A DNA stretch of 64,000 bases from CBDCVN01 sp965223585. Lineage in GTDB: Bacteria > Deinococcota > Deinococci > Deinococcales > Trueperaceae. The notes under the pieces are model-generated. The model saw only the letters and a list, made by a program, of their open reading frames with translations, did no database searches and was not told the origin of the DNA. Of the stretch, positions 27,725 to 36,884 are shown one piece after another (the stretch's first letter is position 1; each line of letters starts with the position of its first letter). The stretch spans positions 372,001 through 436,000 of the forward strand of contig CBDCWW010000022.1 in NCBI GenBank assembly GCA_965223585.1, written 5' to 3'. Position numbers and translations under genes: made by a program.

Positions 27725-28729
27725 TCATGTCAGAGCCAAATCCGCTGCATATGCGAACAATGCAGGTGTACCACCAGTATGCCAAAACAGTACTGTTTCC
27801 TCACTCGAGAATTCCCCCATTCCAATCATTTCAAATAGTGCAGCCATTGCTTTTCCTGTATAAACTGGGTCAAGCAATATTCCTTCGTTCCTAGCAGTTT
27901 GACGAATTGCATTGCGCTCAAAGTCAGTCACAATGCCATAGCCAGCTCCAAGAAATTCTTCTCGGAGGGCAAAATCAGAAGGCTCAAACCTGTGATTGAC
28001 CTCAAGGCGCTTTGCAGTCTGATTAGCAAGCTCAAGTACATATTTTGGCAATGAATCAGTTTCAGATTTATCAATACCAATACCAATTAGCTTAATTTCT
28101 TCACCAAAAATTTTTTTTCCAAGTGTAAGGCCTGCCTGAGTTCCTCCAGAACTAGAGGGAAATACAATGTGAGTAACTCTAGTTTCCATGGAGGTTAATT
28201 GCTCCCTAAGCTCCTTTATTGCTTCAACAAAAGCAGCAGCACCAGTGGTATTAGATCCACCATAGGGAACAATATAAGGTTTCTTTCCCTTATTCCTCAA
28301 ATCTTCAAAAATTTCAGGAATCTTTTCACCCTTCCTTAGTTCACCAGTCCAATGGATCTCTGCTCCAAAGAAATAATCTAAAAGTAAGTTTCCAGAAGGT
28401 AGATTAGGTTGTTGTCCACCAAGCACTAAATGACATGACAAGCCACATTTAGCAGCAGCTGCCGCTGTTTGCCTGCAATGGTTAGACTGCTCTGCACCAC
28501 CAGTTATAAGAGTATCGCACTTGTTCTCGAGCGCTTCACTCACTAGAAACTCGAGCTTACGGGTCTTATTTCCTCCTAGCGCCAAACCAGTTTGATCATC
28601 ACGTTTCATTAAAAGGCGAGGACCACCTAAGGAATTTGAGAGATTTGGCAACTCGACTATTGGTGTGGGGAAAAATCCAAGAGAGTGTCTGGGTAATTTT
28701 TTGTAGTCTAGTTCAGGTTTTCGTAACAT
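27725..28729 (-). CDS. PLP-dependent D-cysteine desulfhydrase / ACC deaminase family protein
   Basis: A 334-residue fold-type II PLP enzyme. The Lys-containing motif LALGGNKTRKLEFLV, the GGAEQSNHCRQTAAAAA segment and the glycine-rich SSSGGTQAGL phosphate loop place it with D-cysteine desulfhydrase and 1-aminocyclopropane-1-carboxylate deaminase. A bacterial D-cysteine desulfhydrase is the more usual function, since true ACC deaminases keep extra residues that cannot be judged here. Confidence 0.88.
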   Translation of the reverse strand: MLRKPELDYKKLPRHSLGFFPTPIVELPNLSNSLGGPRLLMKRDDQTGLALGGNKTRKLEFLVSEALENKCDTLITGGAEQSNHCRQTAAAAAKCGLSCHLVLGGQQPNLPSGNLLLDYFFGAEIHWTGELRKGEKIPEIFEDLRNKGKKPYIVPYGGSNTTGAAAFVEAIKELREQLTSMETRVTHIVFPSSSGGTQAGLTLGKKIFGEEIKLIGIGIDKSETDSLPKYVLELANQTAKRLEVNHRFEPSDFALREEFLGAGYGIVTDFERNAIRQTARNEGILLDPVYTGKAMAALFEMIGMGEFSSEETVLFWHTGGTPALFAYAADLALT

Positions 28730-28769
28730 ATCAACGTTTGAAACCAGCTATGCACATTAATGTATTATG

Positions 28770-29345
28770 TCATGCATCTATAAGCCAGCCATTTTGAACA
28801 GCAAAATCGATTTCACCCTTCATCCACTCAAGTAACCTAGGTGATACATTTCCTATGTCTTTATTTAGAAGATCAATCACTTGGCTTCGACAAATGCTTT
28901 CTTCTTTCCATGTTCTTCCTTGGGTAGCCAGATTCAACAAAAAAGGAAGCAAGCGATCAACAACTTTAACCCATTTACTTTCTAGGGATTGCTGGTTCTC
29001 ATATTCGTGCCAGAAAGATTGTGCGACTTGACCAAAGCCCCCGTATTTTGCAGCAAGTGACTTCATGTATGCATCTTCATCAGTTGCCTTTTTAGACCTA
29101 TTTGAGTCATAAACAGAAATATCACCCGCACCAATTTCGCAAACATCATGAAACAAGGCCATCTGTATAGCATGATCAAGATTCAGTTCTTTGGGAATAA
29201 TTTCCTTGAGAGCCAGTAGTGCTATTGCCAAATGCCAGCTGTGTTCGGCAGAACTTTCGTTACGAGATCCATCAGAAATATAGGCCCTTCGATAAACTGA
29301 TTTCAGTTGGTCAAGCTCAATAAGTAAACTCTGGATTTCAATCAT
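28770..29345 (-). CDS. HD-domain hydrolase, YfbR/HDDC2-like
   Basis: About 191 residues. The HD signature is intact: SSAEHSWHLAIALLAL, FHDVCEIGAGDI (His-Asp pair) and KVVDRLLPFLLN with a distal Asp. The family hydrolyses deoxynucleoside 5'-monophosphates. The ATG at 29345 (MIEIQSLL) is chosen; one at 29357 adds four residues. The neighbouring PLP enzyme gene is 41 nt downstream on the same strand. Confidence 0.87.
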   Translation of the reverse strand: MIEIQSLLIELDQLKSVYRRAYISDGSRNESSAEHSWHLAIALLALKEIIPKELNLDHAIQMALFHDVCEIGAGDISVYDSNRSKKATDEDAYMKSLAAKYGGFGQVAQSFWHEYENQQSLESKWVKVVDRLLPFLLNLATQGRTWKEESICRSQVIDLLNKDIGNVSPRLLEWMKGEIDFAVQNGWLIDA

Positions 29346-29448
29346 GTTGGCTATCATTATGATACTTCACTAGAGTTAATACTTACAAAAAAATCTTAGG
29401 GCAGTGCAAACCCCATATATTCTTAAAGAAAAAATCTTTAGAGACAAT

Positions 29449-30327
29449 TTATGACCCTAATTTTTTCAACTGCTCATAAAGTTCCTGCTGAGCCTTACTT
29501 ATTTCACTAGGAATAACTACACTCACCTCAGCATAGGCATCTCCTCTAGTACCCTCACGTTTAGGCCAACCTTTGCCCTTAAGTCTCAGGGTACGCCCTG
29601 ATTGGGTTTTGCGAGGTAAAGTCATATCCACATTGCCATCTAGGGTTGGCACACGCACTGTACCACCTAACGCTGCTGTATAATCTGGCACAGCAATTTT
29701 AACATGTATGTCACGACCATCTAGCTTGAAGGTTGGGTGGGGCTCGAGCTTAACAACAAGATATAGATCCCCCCCATTGGGAGCCTGTCCTCGTAAACGC
29801 AATTTAGACCCTTCATAAGTGCCTTTTGGTATAGTTACTTCAATGTGACGCCCACCCACACTAATAGTAGTGCTACCACCATGATAAGCCTTTTCTAAAG
29901 GTACCTTTATGTTAGCCTCTGTATCTTGAGGTTGGGCAGTAGTATAATCTTGAAAGTCACTAAAGGGACTACCTCCACCAAATCCACCCCCACTAAAACC
30001 ACCACTACTAAACCCTCCAAAAAGCGATTGAAAAAAATCGCTAAAATCTCCAAACTGTGAAGGATCTACATTAGTAGTAGTTCTACCTGAGAAAGGTGGC
30101 CTACCATCTGTTGTACCATAAGTGTCATAAAACTTGCGCTTTTCTTCATCCGAAAGAACTGTATAGGCCTCGTTTATTTCCTTAAACTTTTCCTCTGCCG
30201 TAGGGTCGTTAGGATTCTTGTCAGGATGGTATTTAGCTGCAAGTTTACGAAAGGCCCTCCTTATTTCGTCTTGACTAGCACTTTTAGAAACACCAAGTAA
30301 GTTGTAGTAGTCTTTATATGAAGTCAT
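29449..30327 (-). CDS. dnaJ: DnaJ/CbpA-type Hsp40 co-chaperone
   Basis: A 292-residue J-protein: J domain (residues 1-70) with the HPD motif in KYHPDKNPND, a Gly/Phe-rich region (GGFSSGGFSGGGFGGG), and two C-terminal substrate domains without the zinc-finger CxxCxGxG repeats. This short, zinc-free form following grpE is the arrangement in Thermus and Deinococcus. Starts 3 nt after grpE. No dnaK is in the window. Confidence 0.93.
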   Translation of the reverse strand: MTSYKDYYNLLGVSKSASQDEIRRAFRKLAAKYHPDKNPNDPTAEEKFKEINEAYTVLSDEEKRKFYDTYGTTDGRPPFSGRTTTNVDPSQFGDFSDFFQSLFGGFSSGGFSGGGFGGGSPFSDFQDYTTAQPQDTEANIKVPLEKAYHGGSTTISVGGRHIEVTIPKGTYEGSKLRLRGQAPNGGDLYLVVKLEPHPTFKLDGRDIHVKIAVPDYTAALGGTVRVPTLDGNVDMTLPRKTQSGRTLRLKGKGWPKREGTRGDAYAEVSVVIPSEISKAQQELYEQLKKLGS

Positions 30328-30329
30328 AT

Positions 30330-30929
30330 TTATTCTTCAAAGACTATTACTCGAGCCACACGAACCACCCGATCATCTTTAGTAAACCCCGATTCAAAAA
30401 CTTGAGCAATAGTACCTTTTTTCTCTTCATCATCTGTAGGCATTGTAGTTAAGGCCTCGTGGTAATTTGGATCAAAGGTTTCACCTGCTAATCCTGTTTC
30501 TTTAATGCCTAGATTTTCAAGATCACGTTTTAAAGTTTCTCTAACCTGCTCGACACCGGGAATGATTTTACTAGGGTCTTCACCTGCGGCCTCGAGTGCT
30601 CTGCGCAAATCGTCGTAAACAGGTAAAACTGCTAGGATAATGCTATTTGCACCTTGTTCTTTTGCTCGAGTAATCTCTTGCTCAGCGCGACGGCGAGCTG
30701 TCTGTGCATCAGCTAAAGCACGTAAGTGCTTCTTTTTGTAGTCATCTAAATCAGCTTTAGCTTTAGCTAGAGATGCTTGGGCCTTTTCCAATTCGTTACG
30801 CAAAATATCTGCCTCACTTGTTAAAGTATCCTCAGAAGAGGCTATTTCTCTTTTTTCAGGAGAGGCGTTAGTATCTTCATCATTAATTTCTAGGGTATCG
30901 TTGTTGTTTTCTATAAGTTCCTCGTCCAT
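30330..30929 (-). CDS. grpE: Nucleotide exchange factor GrpE
   Basis: About 199 residues from the ATG at 30929 (MDEELIENN). An acidic N-terminus leads into a long coiled coil (LRNELEKAQASLAKAKADLDD) and the beta domain with GVEQVRETLKRDLENLGI, FDPNYHEAL and GFTKDDRVVRVARVIV. A TATAGT box lies about 13 nt before the ATG. It drives ADP release from DnaK together with the adjacent DnaJ. Confidence 0.94.
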   Translation of the reverse strand: MDEELIENNNDTLEINDEDTNASPEKREIASSEDTLTSEADILRNELEKAQASLAKAKADLDDYKKKHLRALADAQTARRRAEQEITRAKEQGANSIILAVLPVYDDLRRALEAAGEDPSKIIPGVEQVRETLKRDLENLGIKETGLAGETFDPNYHEALTTMPTDDEEKKGTIAQVFESGFTKDDRVVRVARVIVFEE

Positions 30930-31070
30930 AATCCAACTCAAAACTATACAGCACTCAACGTACAAAAACAACAAGTATAGCTAAAAGCAAAATAGCTATC
31001 GTAGCAAGAAGATAAACTCTTACTGTCTATGATATAGTTGCCATTTCCCACCCGAGAAATTTTTTCCATG

Positions 31071-31103
31071 AAACCTCGGAGGTTTTCAAAACCTCAGAGG
31101 TTT
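31071..31103. repeat. Double palindrome AAACCTC(N)GAGGTTT
   Basis: AAACCTCGGAGGTTT (31071-31085) and AAACCTCAGAGGTTT (31089-31103), each self-complementary and repeated in tandem. It is a REP-like intergenic element upstream of grpE. Confidence 0.6.
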
Positions 31104-31153
31104 GGGCCATCTAAGATTTTTTTGAAGTACTATTAATTAGTAAGGAATTTTTT

Positions 31154-31180
31154 ATGCCTTAGCTTTTGGAGCTAAGGCAT
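31154..31180. terminator. Strong hairpin between two genes
   Basis: ATGCCTTAGC and GCTAAGGCAT form a perfect 10-bp stem just downstream of the G8 lipoprotein gene. The expected U-run after the hairpin is weak on that strand, so termination is likely but not certain. Confidence 0.5.
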
Positions 31181-31202
31181 TCTTATTGATTTTATCTTTA
31201 CT

Positions 31203-34200
31203 CTAAGAGCACCCTTCGTTTTGGCAAACATCAAGCACTGCCCACTCTCGATCAGCTTGCACATAAAGCTTTAAGTATAGTTTGTTCCCTGAACGATAAT
31301 ACTTTTCCCCTGAACTATTTTGAAGTTCAGATAAGCTAGCGGCCTGACTCAATAAGTTACTTGAGTGAATCCAATAATCACGGTAAACAAAAACATTGCT
31401 GTGAGTATAGGGAATATCAACTATAACCCATTGATTAGGTTTAGCATACCTCATACCCAAACGCATACGCCGAGGAACATTACCACCATAAGTGTAACTA
31501 TATGAAGTTTTAACAATTAAATTAGTAGTGTAGTCAGTATCTCCAGCATGAGTTCCGAGCATTGTATGCGTCTTACCACTGCGTGAAATAATGCTAAGTT
31601 CTCCTAATGAAACATCTCGGCTGTTAAAGGTCAAGCCAACATAATCATTGTCACAAACCCATGCATTCCAACTTTGCCTATAATCACATTTATTATTAAC
31701 AAGAAAAGGATTATTGACAGTTATAGTACGGCCTACTGTGCCTGTTAGAGAACCATCTCTATCTTTAAAAACTGTTGAACGATAGCCATCTTCACCACCC
31801 GGCTGGCTAGGTACAGATCTAGAGTGAAAGTAAACAGGGTTAGTTCCCGAAGCTAATTTTACACCAAGAGTATAGTTTTGGGGTGAGACAGTAAAGTCAG
31901 TAAAATCTAATTGACTGATAGCAGCAGCCTGACGCAAACTATTAGGCTCAAATTTTGCAAAGTAATTATCTTTTGCTCCTACAGTACCATCATAAAGTTC
32001 AAAGCCACGAATAGCCTTATCGTAGCAATTCTCGCAATCCCAAGGCCTAGGTAAGCTTCGACCATCTAGACCTTGATATTCCCAAGATTGAGGAGTGCCT
32101 TTATTAGCCGTCTCACCAATAAAGGCTGATGTTTCTACATAGCTATTGCTCGAGGCCATAGTAACACCAATAGCGTTATCAGCAAAAGTCCCATCCCTCA
32201 CAATGTGATTCCGACCACGTAACCAAACAGCATGATTACGGTTTTTATAAGCTGTAAAGCTATCAAACACAGCCCATACAGGCCTTGAATCAGGATTAGC
32301 AGGGTTTCTTACAGGTTTGTAGTAGGTTGTCTCTGAATTAAGGTCACTAGCCCGTGGGCCACGATCAACATGGAGTCCATCTACACCATTAGAATGGGCA
32401 ACATTTCCCGAAAATTCACCAAGAGGTGTACGGCGAGGATAAATCTTGTTGGTAGTAGAAGGTCCTGTGGGATGTTCAGGTAGCGCATACCAAAAACCTG
32501 TTCCTTCAGAACCCGCTGCCACGTTACCACTTAGAATGTTATCAGGGTTAGTAATCCAATAAACTGCAGGCCCTAGAAATGCTCGGTCAGTAGGAAGGAG
32601 TGCTTGAGCTGCTTCTGGTTTATGAATACTAAGGCCAAGGTTATTTTCAAAGGTATTTCCTGTTTCAATACCATCTTCCAAGAAATAACAGTGACCAAGA
32701 GCTTCGTAGGCAACATTGTTTTTAACTACTACATTATGAGCTCCATGGATAGTAACACAGCGATTAAAACTGTGGTGAATGCTCGAGTTCTTAACAAAAC
32801 TTCCGGAGGCGTCACCAGCCAAGTGCCAGTGAACTGGATAGCGACCCATTAAACCACTTTGTCCCATACGGAAAAATTCAACGCCACTAAGTTCAAGTAG
32901 GCCACCTTTCATAGCCATAACATGTCCTCCAAAACCCTTATCTTTACTCTCACTATCATTAATGGCTTGAATGACAATATTACGACTTAAGTTACCTACT
33001 TCAGCTCGAGCATCAACCCTATGCCCATCATAAGATTGAATAGCTCCCCAGTGTTCATAGGTCAAAGGCTTATTTAAAGTTACTGTTGACCCAGAAATTG
33101 CAACTATGCTACGCTCTTCAGCTTGTGTATAGTCATAATCAGTTGAAGCAATAACTATCCTATCACCTATTTGCCAATTAACTGCCTGCTTCAAAACTAT
33201 CTGAGAGTCACGCTTCTTAGCAGTCTGGGCAAGCCTAGTCCAGCTTGGGCTTCGGAGTTTTCCATAAGCAGTAAAACTACCTCCAGACCTCACTGCTATA
33301 AAGCGATTACCCATACCCTGCACATTCTCACCACTACCACCTGTTAATTTAATTGTGGCTTTATTTCTAAAGGGCCGTGTTTTAGAGCCTATCTGTAAAT
33401 TACCGTTAACTATAATCCAGCCCGCTGTAAGTACTAAATCCTCTTTTGCAAAGACTAAGTTACCATTTATGGTAAGTCCTGCTAGTGGGGGCGTATCAAT
33501 ATCTAAATAAATTGTCTTACCTACAGGGATTGTTACCATATCTCCTGCTTGTGGACGATTTCCACCCCAAGTAGCAGCACTTGACCAAGTTCTAGCTACA
33601 TCAGCTGCCTTCTGCCAAAAGGGACCAATTTGTTTATGGCTACTCGGTTTATTGCGTACAGTTTCACCAGAAGCCAAATGTTTAGTAAATATGTTATAAA
33701 CACCATTAACTTCTTTATTATAAGTAATAAACTTTCCATCAGCACCAAGATGGGGATGACTCAACTCATCTGTACTAGTTAAAATATTACTTAAGGTTGC
33801 ATCTTGGAATGTTGAAGATATTTTTTGCCTGATTTGTATTTTATAATTGCTGTTACCTTTATAAAGGTAGGCAACTTTATTCCCATCATTACTAATGCTA
33901 GGGTCTTTAGCTTCATTACTACTACTTGCTCCTATACGAATAACTGTTTGGTAAAGATTAGCAATTTTGTTATATACCATGACCCTGTGACCACCACCAT
34001 CACCAAGACGTATAAAAGCAATATTTTTACCGTTACCACTAATAGTAGGTTGTTCTTGATGTGTATCTGTATTTAGCAAGCTATCAGTGAAACTTATACC
34101 AGAAAACTCGCGAAGGTAGATAGCTCTCTTACTATTTGCTAGGTTAACACCTTGCCACACCCAAAGGTTGGCATCCGCTGATATAGATATATCTTTTTCA

Positions 34201-34745
34201 TCATAGGAAGTAACTGTGTAACGCTCAGCACGCACATTATTAATTGTGAGCCGGTAAACCTCAAAATTGCTCTCAAGAGTGCTAGTATGACTCTCCATAA
34301 TTGCACTCAAAGTGTTACCATCAAGGCTAATGGCTACTGACTGAATCCTACGCAAACCTGCATAAACTAGTAGTCTTGTATCAGTAAGTTGGTCATGCCT
34401 ATAAAGTTTCCAAGGTTTGTTAGTACTTTCTTGATGTTCAATGTAGGCAACGAAACCTGTAGCACGCGGATGTACATCTTGGGCAGTAAGAACGTCTTGA
34501 TCTGCAAAAGTATTTGGTAATATCTTGTCTTCATAGTTATGCTCTTCAATTTCTATATCCATATCAGAAGCGTTAATGCTCTGCACATCCAATGATAATG
34601 GACTTAAAGTAGCTCTATCAATATCACCATCATTAAATAAAGGGGTAAGTTCAGTTGGTACTTGAGGCTTAGTTTGGCTAGTACAAGCAACAAGTCCCAA
34701 CAAAATCACCCCAAATACCAAAAGAACATAAAAGTACTTAAACAT
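31203..34745 (-). CDS. G8-domain lipoprotein with TolB-like and beta-helix regions
   Basis: A 1180-residue lipoprotein (lipobox LLGLVAC, Cys21) with an AAAGGAG site before the ATG. Residues about 90-375 contain WD40/PD40-like TolB repeats (LDGNTLSAIMESH, ISGNGKNIAFIRLGD, ISNDGNKVAYLY, LGADGKFITYNK). Residues about 384-500 are a G8 domain (WSSAATWGGNRPQAGDMVTI, LDIDTPPLAGLTINGNLVF, GNLQIGSKTRPF). The rest is a right-handed beta helix with histidine-rich turns (FFRMGQSGLMGRYPVHWH, GAHNVVVKNNVAY) as in CEMIP-type hyaluronan-processing proteins. It may bind or cleave extracellular glycans; that is inferred from the G8/beta-helix pairing. Confidence 0.85.
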   Translation of the reverse strand: MFKYFYVLLVFGVILLGLVACTSQTKPQVPTELTPLFNDGDIDRATLSPLSLDVQSINASDMDIEIEEHNYEDKILPNTFADQDVLTAQDVHPRATGFVAYIEHQESTNKPWKLYRHDQLTDTRLLVYAGLRRIQSVAISLDGNTLSAIMESHTSTLESNFEVYRLTINNVRAERYTVTSYDEKDISISADANLWVWQGVNLANSKRAIYLREFSGISFTDSLLNTDTHQEQPTISGNGKNIAFIRLGDGGGHRVMVYNKIANLYQTVIRIGASSSNEAKDPSISNDGNKVAYLYKGNSNYKIQIRQKISSTFQDATLSNILTSTDELSHPHLGADGKFITYNKEVNGVYNIFTKHLASGETVRNKPSSHKQIGPFWQKAADVARTWSSAATWGGNRPQAGDMVTIPVGKTIYLDIDTPPLAGLTINGNLVFAKEDLVLTAGWIIVNGNLQIGSKTRPFRNKATIKLTGGSGENVQGMGNRFIAVRSGGSFTAYGKLRSPSWTRLAQTAKKRDSQIVLKQAVNWQIGDRIVIASTDYDYTQAEERSIVAISGSTVTLNKPLTYEHWGAIQSYDGHRVDARAEVGNLSRNIVIQAINDSESKDKGFGGHVMAMKGGLLELSGVEFFRMGQSGLMGRYPVHWHLAGDASGSFVKNSSIHHSFNRCVTIHGAHNVVVKNNVAYEALGHCYFLEDGIETGNTFENNLGLSIHKPEAAQALLPTDRAFLGPAVYWITNPDNILSGNVAAGSEGTGFWYALPEHPTGPSTTNKIYPRRTPLGEFSGNVAHSNGVDGLHVDRGPRASDLNSETTYYKPVRNPANPDSRPVWAVFDSFTAYKNRNHAVWLRGRNHIVRDGTFADNAIGVTMASSNSYVETSAFIGETANKGTPQSWEYQGLDGRSLPRPWDCENCYDKAIRGFELYDGTVGAKDNYFAKFEPNSLRQAAAISQLDFTDFTVSPQNYTLGVKLASGTNPVYFHSRSVPSQPGGEDGYRSTVFKDRDGSLTGTVGRTITVNNPFLVNNKCDYRQSWNAWVCDNDYVGLTFNSRDVSLGELSIISRSGKTHTMLGTHAGDTDYTTNLIVKTSYSYTYGGNVPRRMRLGMRYAKPNQWVIVDIPYTHSNVFVYRDYWIHSSNLLSQAASLSELQNSSGEKYYRSGNKLYLKLYVQADREWAVLDVCQNEGCS

Positions 34746-35016
34746 ATTATCTCCTTTAAAATCCTTGCCTGAGCTGATAGCTACTCACCCTCTATCTATG
34801 AATACATCCTAAAAGCCTTAAGTATCTAAATAATCATTTACTGTTTGTATAAAAATAAATTCCATAAAGAAATAGCTAGACCTTTGATACAAGGCTAAAA
34901 ACCATAATAAGTAAGGTTTATTAGCGTATCGCTAGCCTAGCGTTAGCGAATAAAACAACCCCCTACACAACCCCCTACACAACCCAAACCGGTTAGCTCA
35001 GTTTAGCACATAATAA
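34746..35016. other. Spacer with short direct repeats
   Basis: Contains an 11-nt direct repeat CCCCCTACACA-type (about 34959-34982) and an imperfect dyad around CGCTAGCCTAGCG (about 34930). No gene seen. Confidence 0.4.
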
Positions 35017-36516
35017 TTATGGACAGGTTCTTTGTGAATCATAAACAACCGATGCACCACGCTCCTGTAAAGTTTGTATGTCTGTTAGATCAGGAGGACC
35101 ACTAGTATCAAGGCAATTACCATCTAGATAAATGCTATCACCTGTCCCTAACCCAGCATTACTAACCAATTTAGTAATATCAGTAATCTTGTTGCCTGTT
35201 AACCAAAGCTCATTTAGATTCATAAGCTTTGTAATATGGGTAAGGTCGCTGTTATCAAGATTGCTCTCAGTAAGATTAAGGACTTCTAGATTTATAAGCT
35301 CTCTAATTGACCCAAGATTATCAACTCGAGTTTGAGAAAGGTCAAGATATGTTAGTTTTGTAAGTCCTGCTAGAGGCCTAAGTGAAACATCTTGAGTATG
35401 ATTAAGTGGAAGGCTTAAACTTAACAAGTTGGTAGCGTGCTGTAAACCTTTTAAGTTGACAATACCTCCATCAGGTACTGATAGTGTTGTCAGCAATAGC
35501 ATATCTGCCTCACAAATTGGACCATTAAATATATTAAGTTCGTCCCTAATAGCAGCTTCTAGTGTGGCATCGGGTATAGATACAACCGTACAAGATTCTA
35601 TTATACTTACAGTTTGATTAAAGCTGTTGTTTTCATCATTTGGATCTGTAGAGCTAGCCTCAACAGAAACAACAATATTGTTGCCATCACTTGTACTTGT
35701 ACCTCGCAAAATAATTGGTAAACCAAGATATCCAGTAGGTACGTCACCATTAGCTACGCACCTTAATGATGCAGAATTAGTATTAGATTCAGCACAAATG
35801 TATTTGTTTGATTGATCTTTTACAAAATCAATGCTGTCAGGTAGTAAAACATCAACTATAACACCAAAAGCAGATTTTGGTCCCAAATTTTGTATGCCAA
35901 TAATAAAGGGAAACTCTTCTTCTACTACTATATTATTAGTTTGACTATTAGCATCTAATTTAATTGCCATATCTGCACTATTTTCTATAGAGTTTTTTAC
36001 ACAAAGTGTAAGAGGAAAAATTTGATTGTTAAATGAATCATCACCATCATCATTATCTGTAGATAGGTTCCAGCTAGTTACTTCTAAGCAAATAGCACGT
36101 TTAACAGTTGTTACTGGTGTTTGGGCTAAATGGTTTTTATAGTTTGGGTCAGCATAAAGGTTAGCATTGCTGCTAATAGGAGCATCAATTGTTTCAGTAA
36201 GTGTAGTCGATGAGCCAGCCTCGCGCAAACGCACATTAGCTGTACCGTTTAGAGTTGAGCCACTTGTATCGGTCCAAAAGAAACGAGCTTCCCCAAACCT
36301 ATGATCTGCATCTTGCCTAACAATTGCAAGTCTCACAATCAAGGTTGGTGCCCTTGCTCCTGAATCAGGTCCGCTAGGAATAATTGCAATCTCTTCACTT
36401 TCTTGAACAATGTCTGGTGGTTGTTCTGTTTGTGGGGTCTGGTTACAAGATATAGTAGCAAGTAATAATCCAACGAGCAAAAAACTTACACTAAGCCTTA
36501 GCTTATTTATTTTCAT
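35017..36516 (-). CDS. Leucine-rich-repeat lipoprotein with DUF11/CARDB-like domain
   Basis: About 499 residues from the ATG at 36516, chosen because GGGAGA lies 8 nt upstream and the protein then opens with a lipoprotein signal (MKINKLRLSVSFLLVGLL, then ATISCNQ). A beta-sandwich with a CARDB/DUF11 look covers about 180-285 (VEEEFPFIIGIQNLGPKSAFGVIVDVLLPDSIDF). The C-terminal 170 residues hold leucine-rich repeats of the internalin type (LAGLTKLTYLDLSQTRVDNLGSIRELINLEVLNL). Probably a surface-exposed binding protein. Confidence 0.8.
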   Translation of the reverse strand: MKINKLRLSVSFLLVGLLLATISCNQTPQTEQPPDIVQESEEIAIIPSGPDSGARAPTLIVRLAIVRQDADHRFGEARFFWTDTSGSTLNGTANVRLREAGSSTTLTETIDAPISSNANLYADPNYKNHLAQTPVTTVKRAICLEVTSWNLSTDNDDGDDSFNNQIFPLTLCVKNSIENSADMAIKLDANSQTNNIVVEEEFPFIIGIQNLGPKSAFGVIVDVLLPDSIDFVKDQSNKYICAESNTNSASLRCVANGDVPTGYLGLPIILRGTSTSDGNNIVVSVEASSTDPNDENNSFNQTVSIIESCTVVSIPDATLEAAIRDELNIFNGPICEADMLLLTTLSVPDGGIVNLKGLQHATNLLSLSLPLNHTQDVSLRPLAGLTKLTYLDLSQTRVDNLGSIRELINLEVLNLTESNLDNSDLTHITKLMNLNELWLTGNKITDITKLVSNAGLGTGDSIYLDGNCLDTSGPPDLTDIQTLQERGASVVYDSQRTCP

Positions 36517-36884
36517 AAAAGTCTCCCAAGTACAAGATTTTTGACCCTTTGTCAATTTGCACTCGTGAATTTTAGATGAATTAAGTGTAATTTTAGGTTA
36601 GAGTAAAATTAACGCTTTTCCTATCTTAGTTAACTTAAGTGTATTCTAATAAATAATTACTGCAAAAAGGGAACAAACTAGCCATAATATAGCAATTAAA
36701 ATATACATTTCATTAACATCTCAGAAATATTCCTAAAGTTAGCTTTAACACTTTCTATGAATACCTATCTGGAAAGTTTCTTCAAGCTCCCAAAATCAAA
36801 GATTTTTACCTCTCTCAAATTTTGAGAGAGGGCTAGGATTGAACATCCTATAGATTGTTTAGGGAAAAGTTATTTTGTTAAAGA
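36517..36884. other. AT-rich spacer with a hairpin
   Basis: No gene. The dyad CCTCTCTCAAA/TTTTGAGAGAGG at 36809-36832 lies just downstream of the next minus-strand gene and is a probable terminator, though the U-run is poor. Confidence 0.5.
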
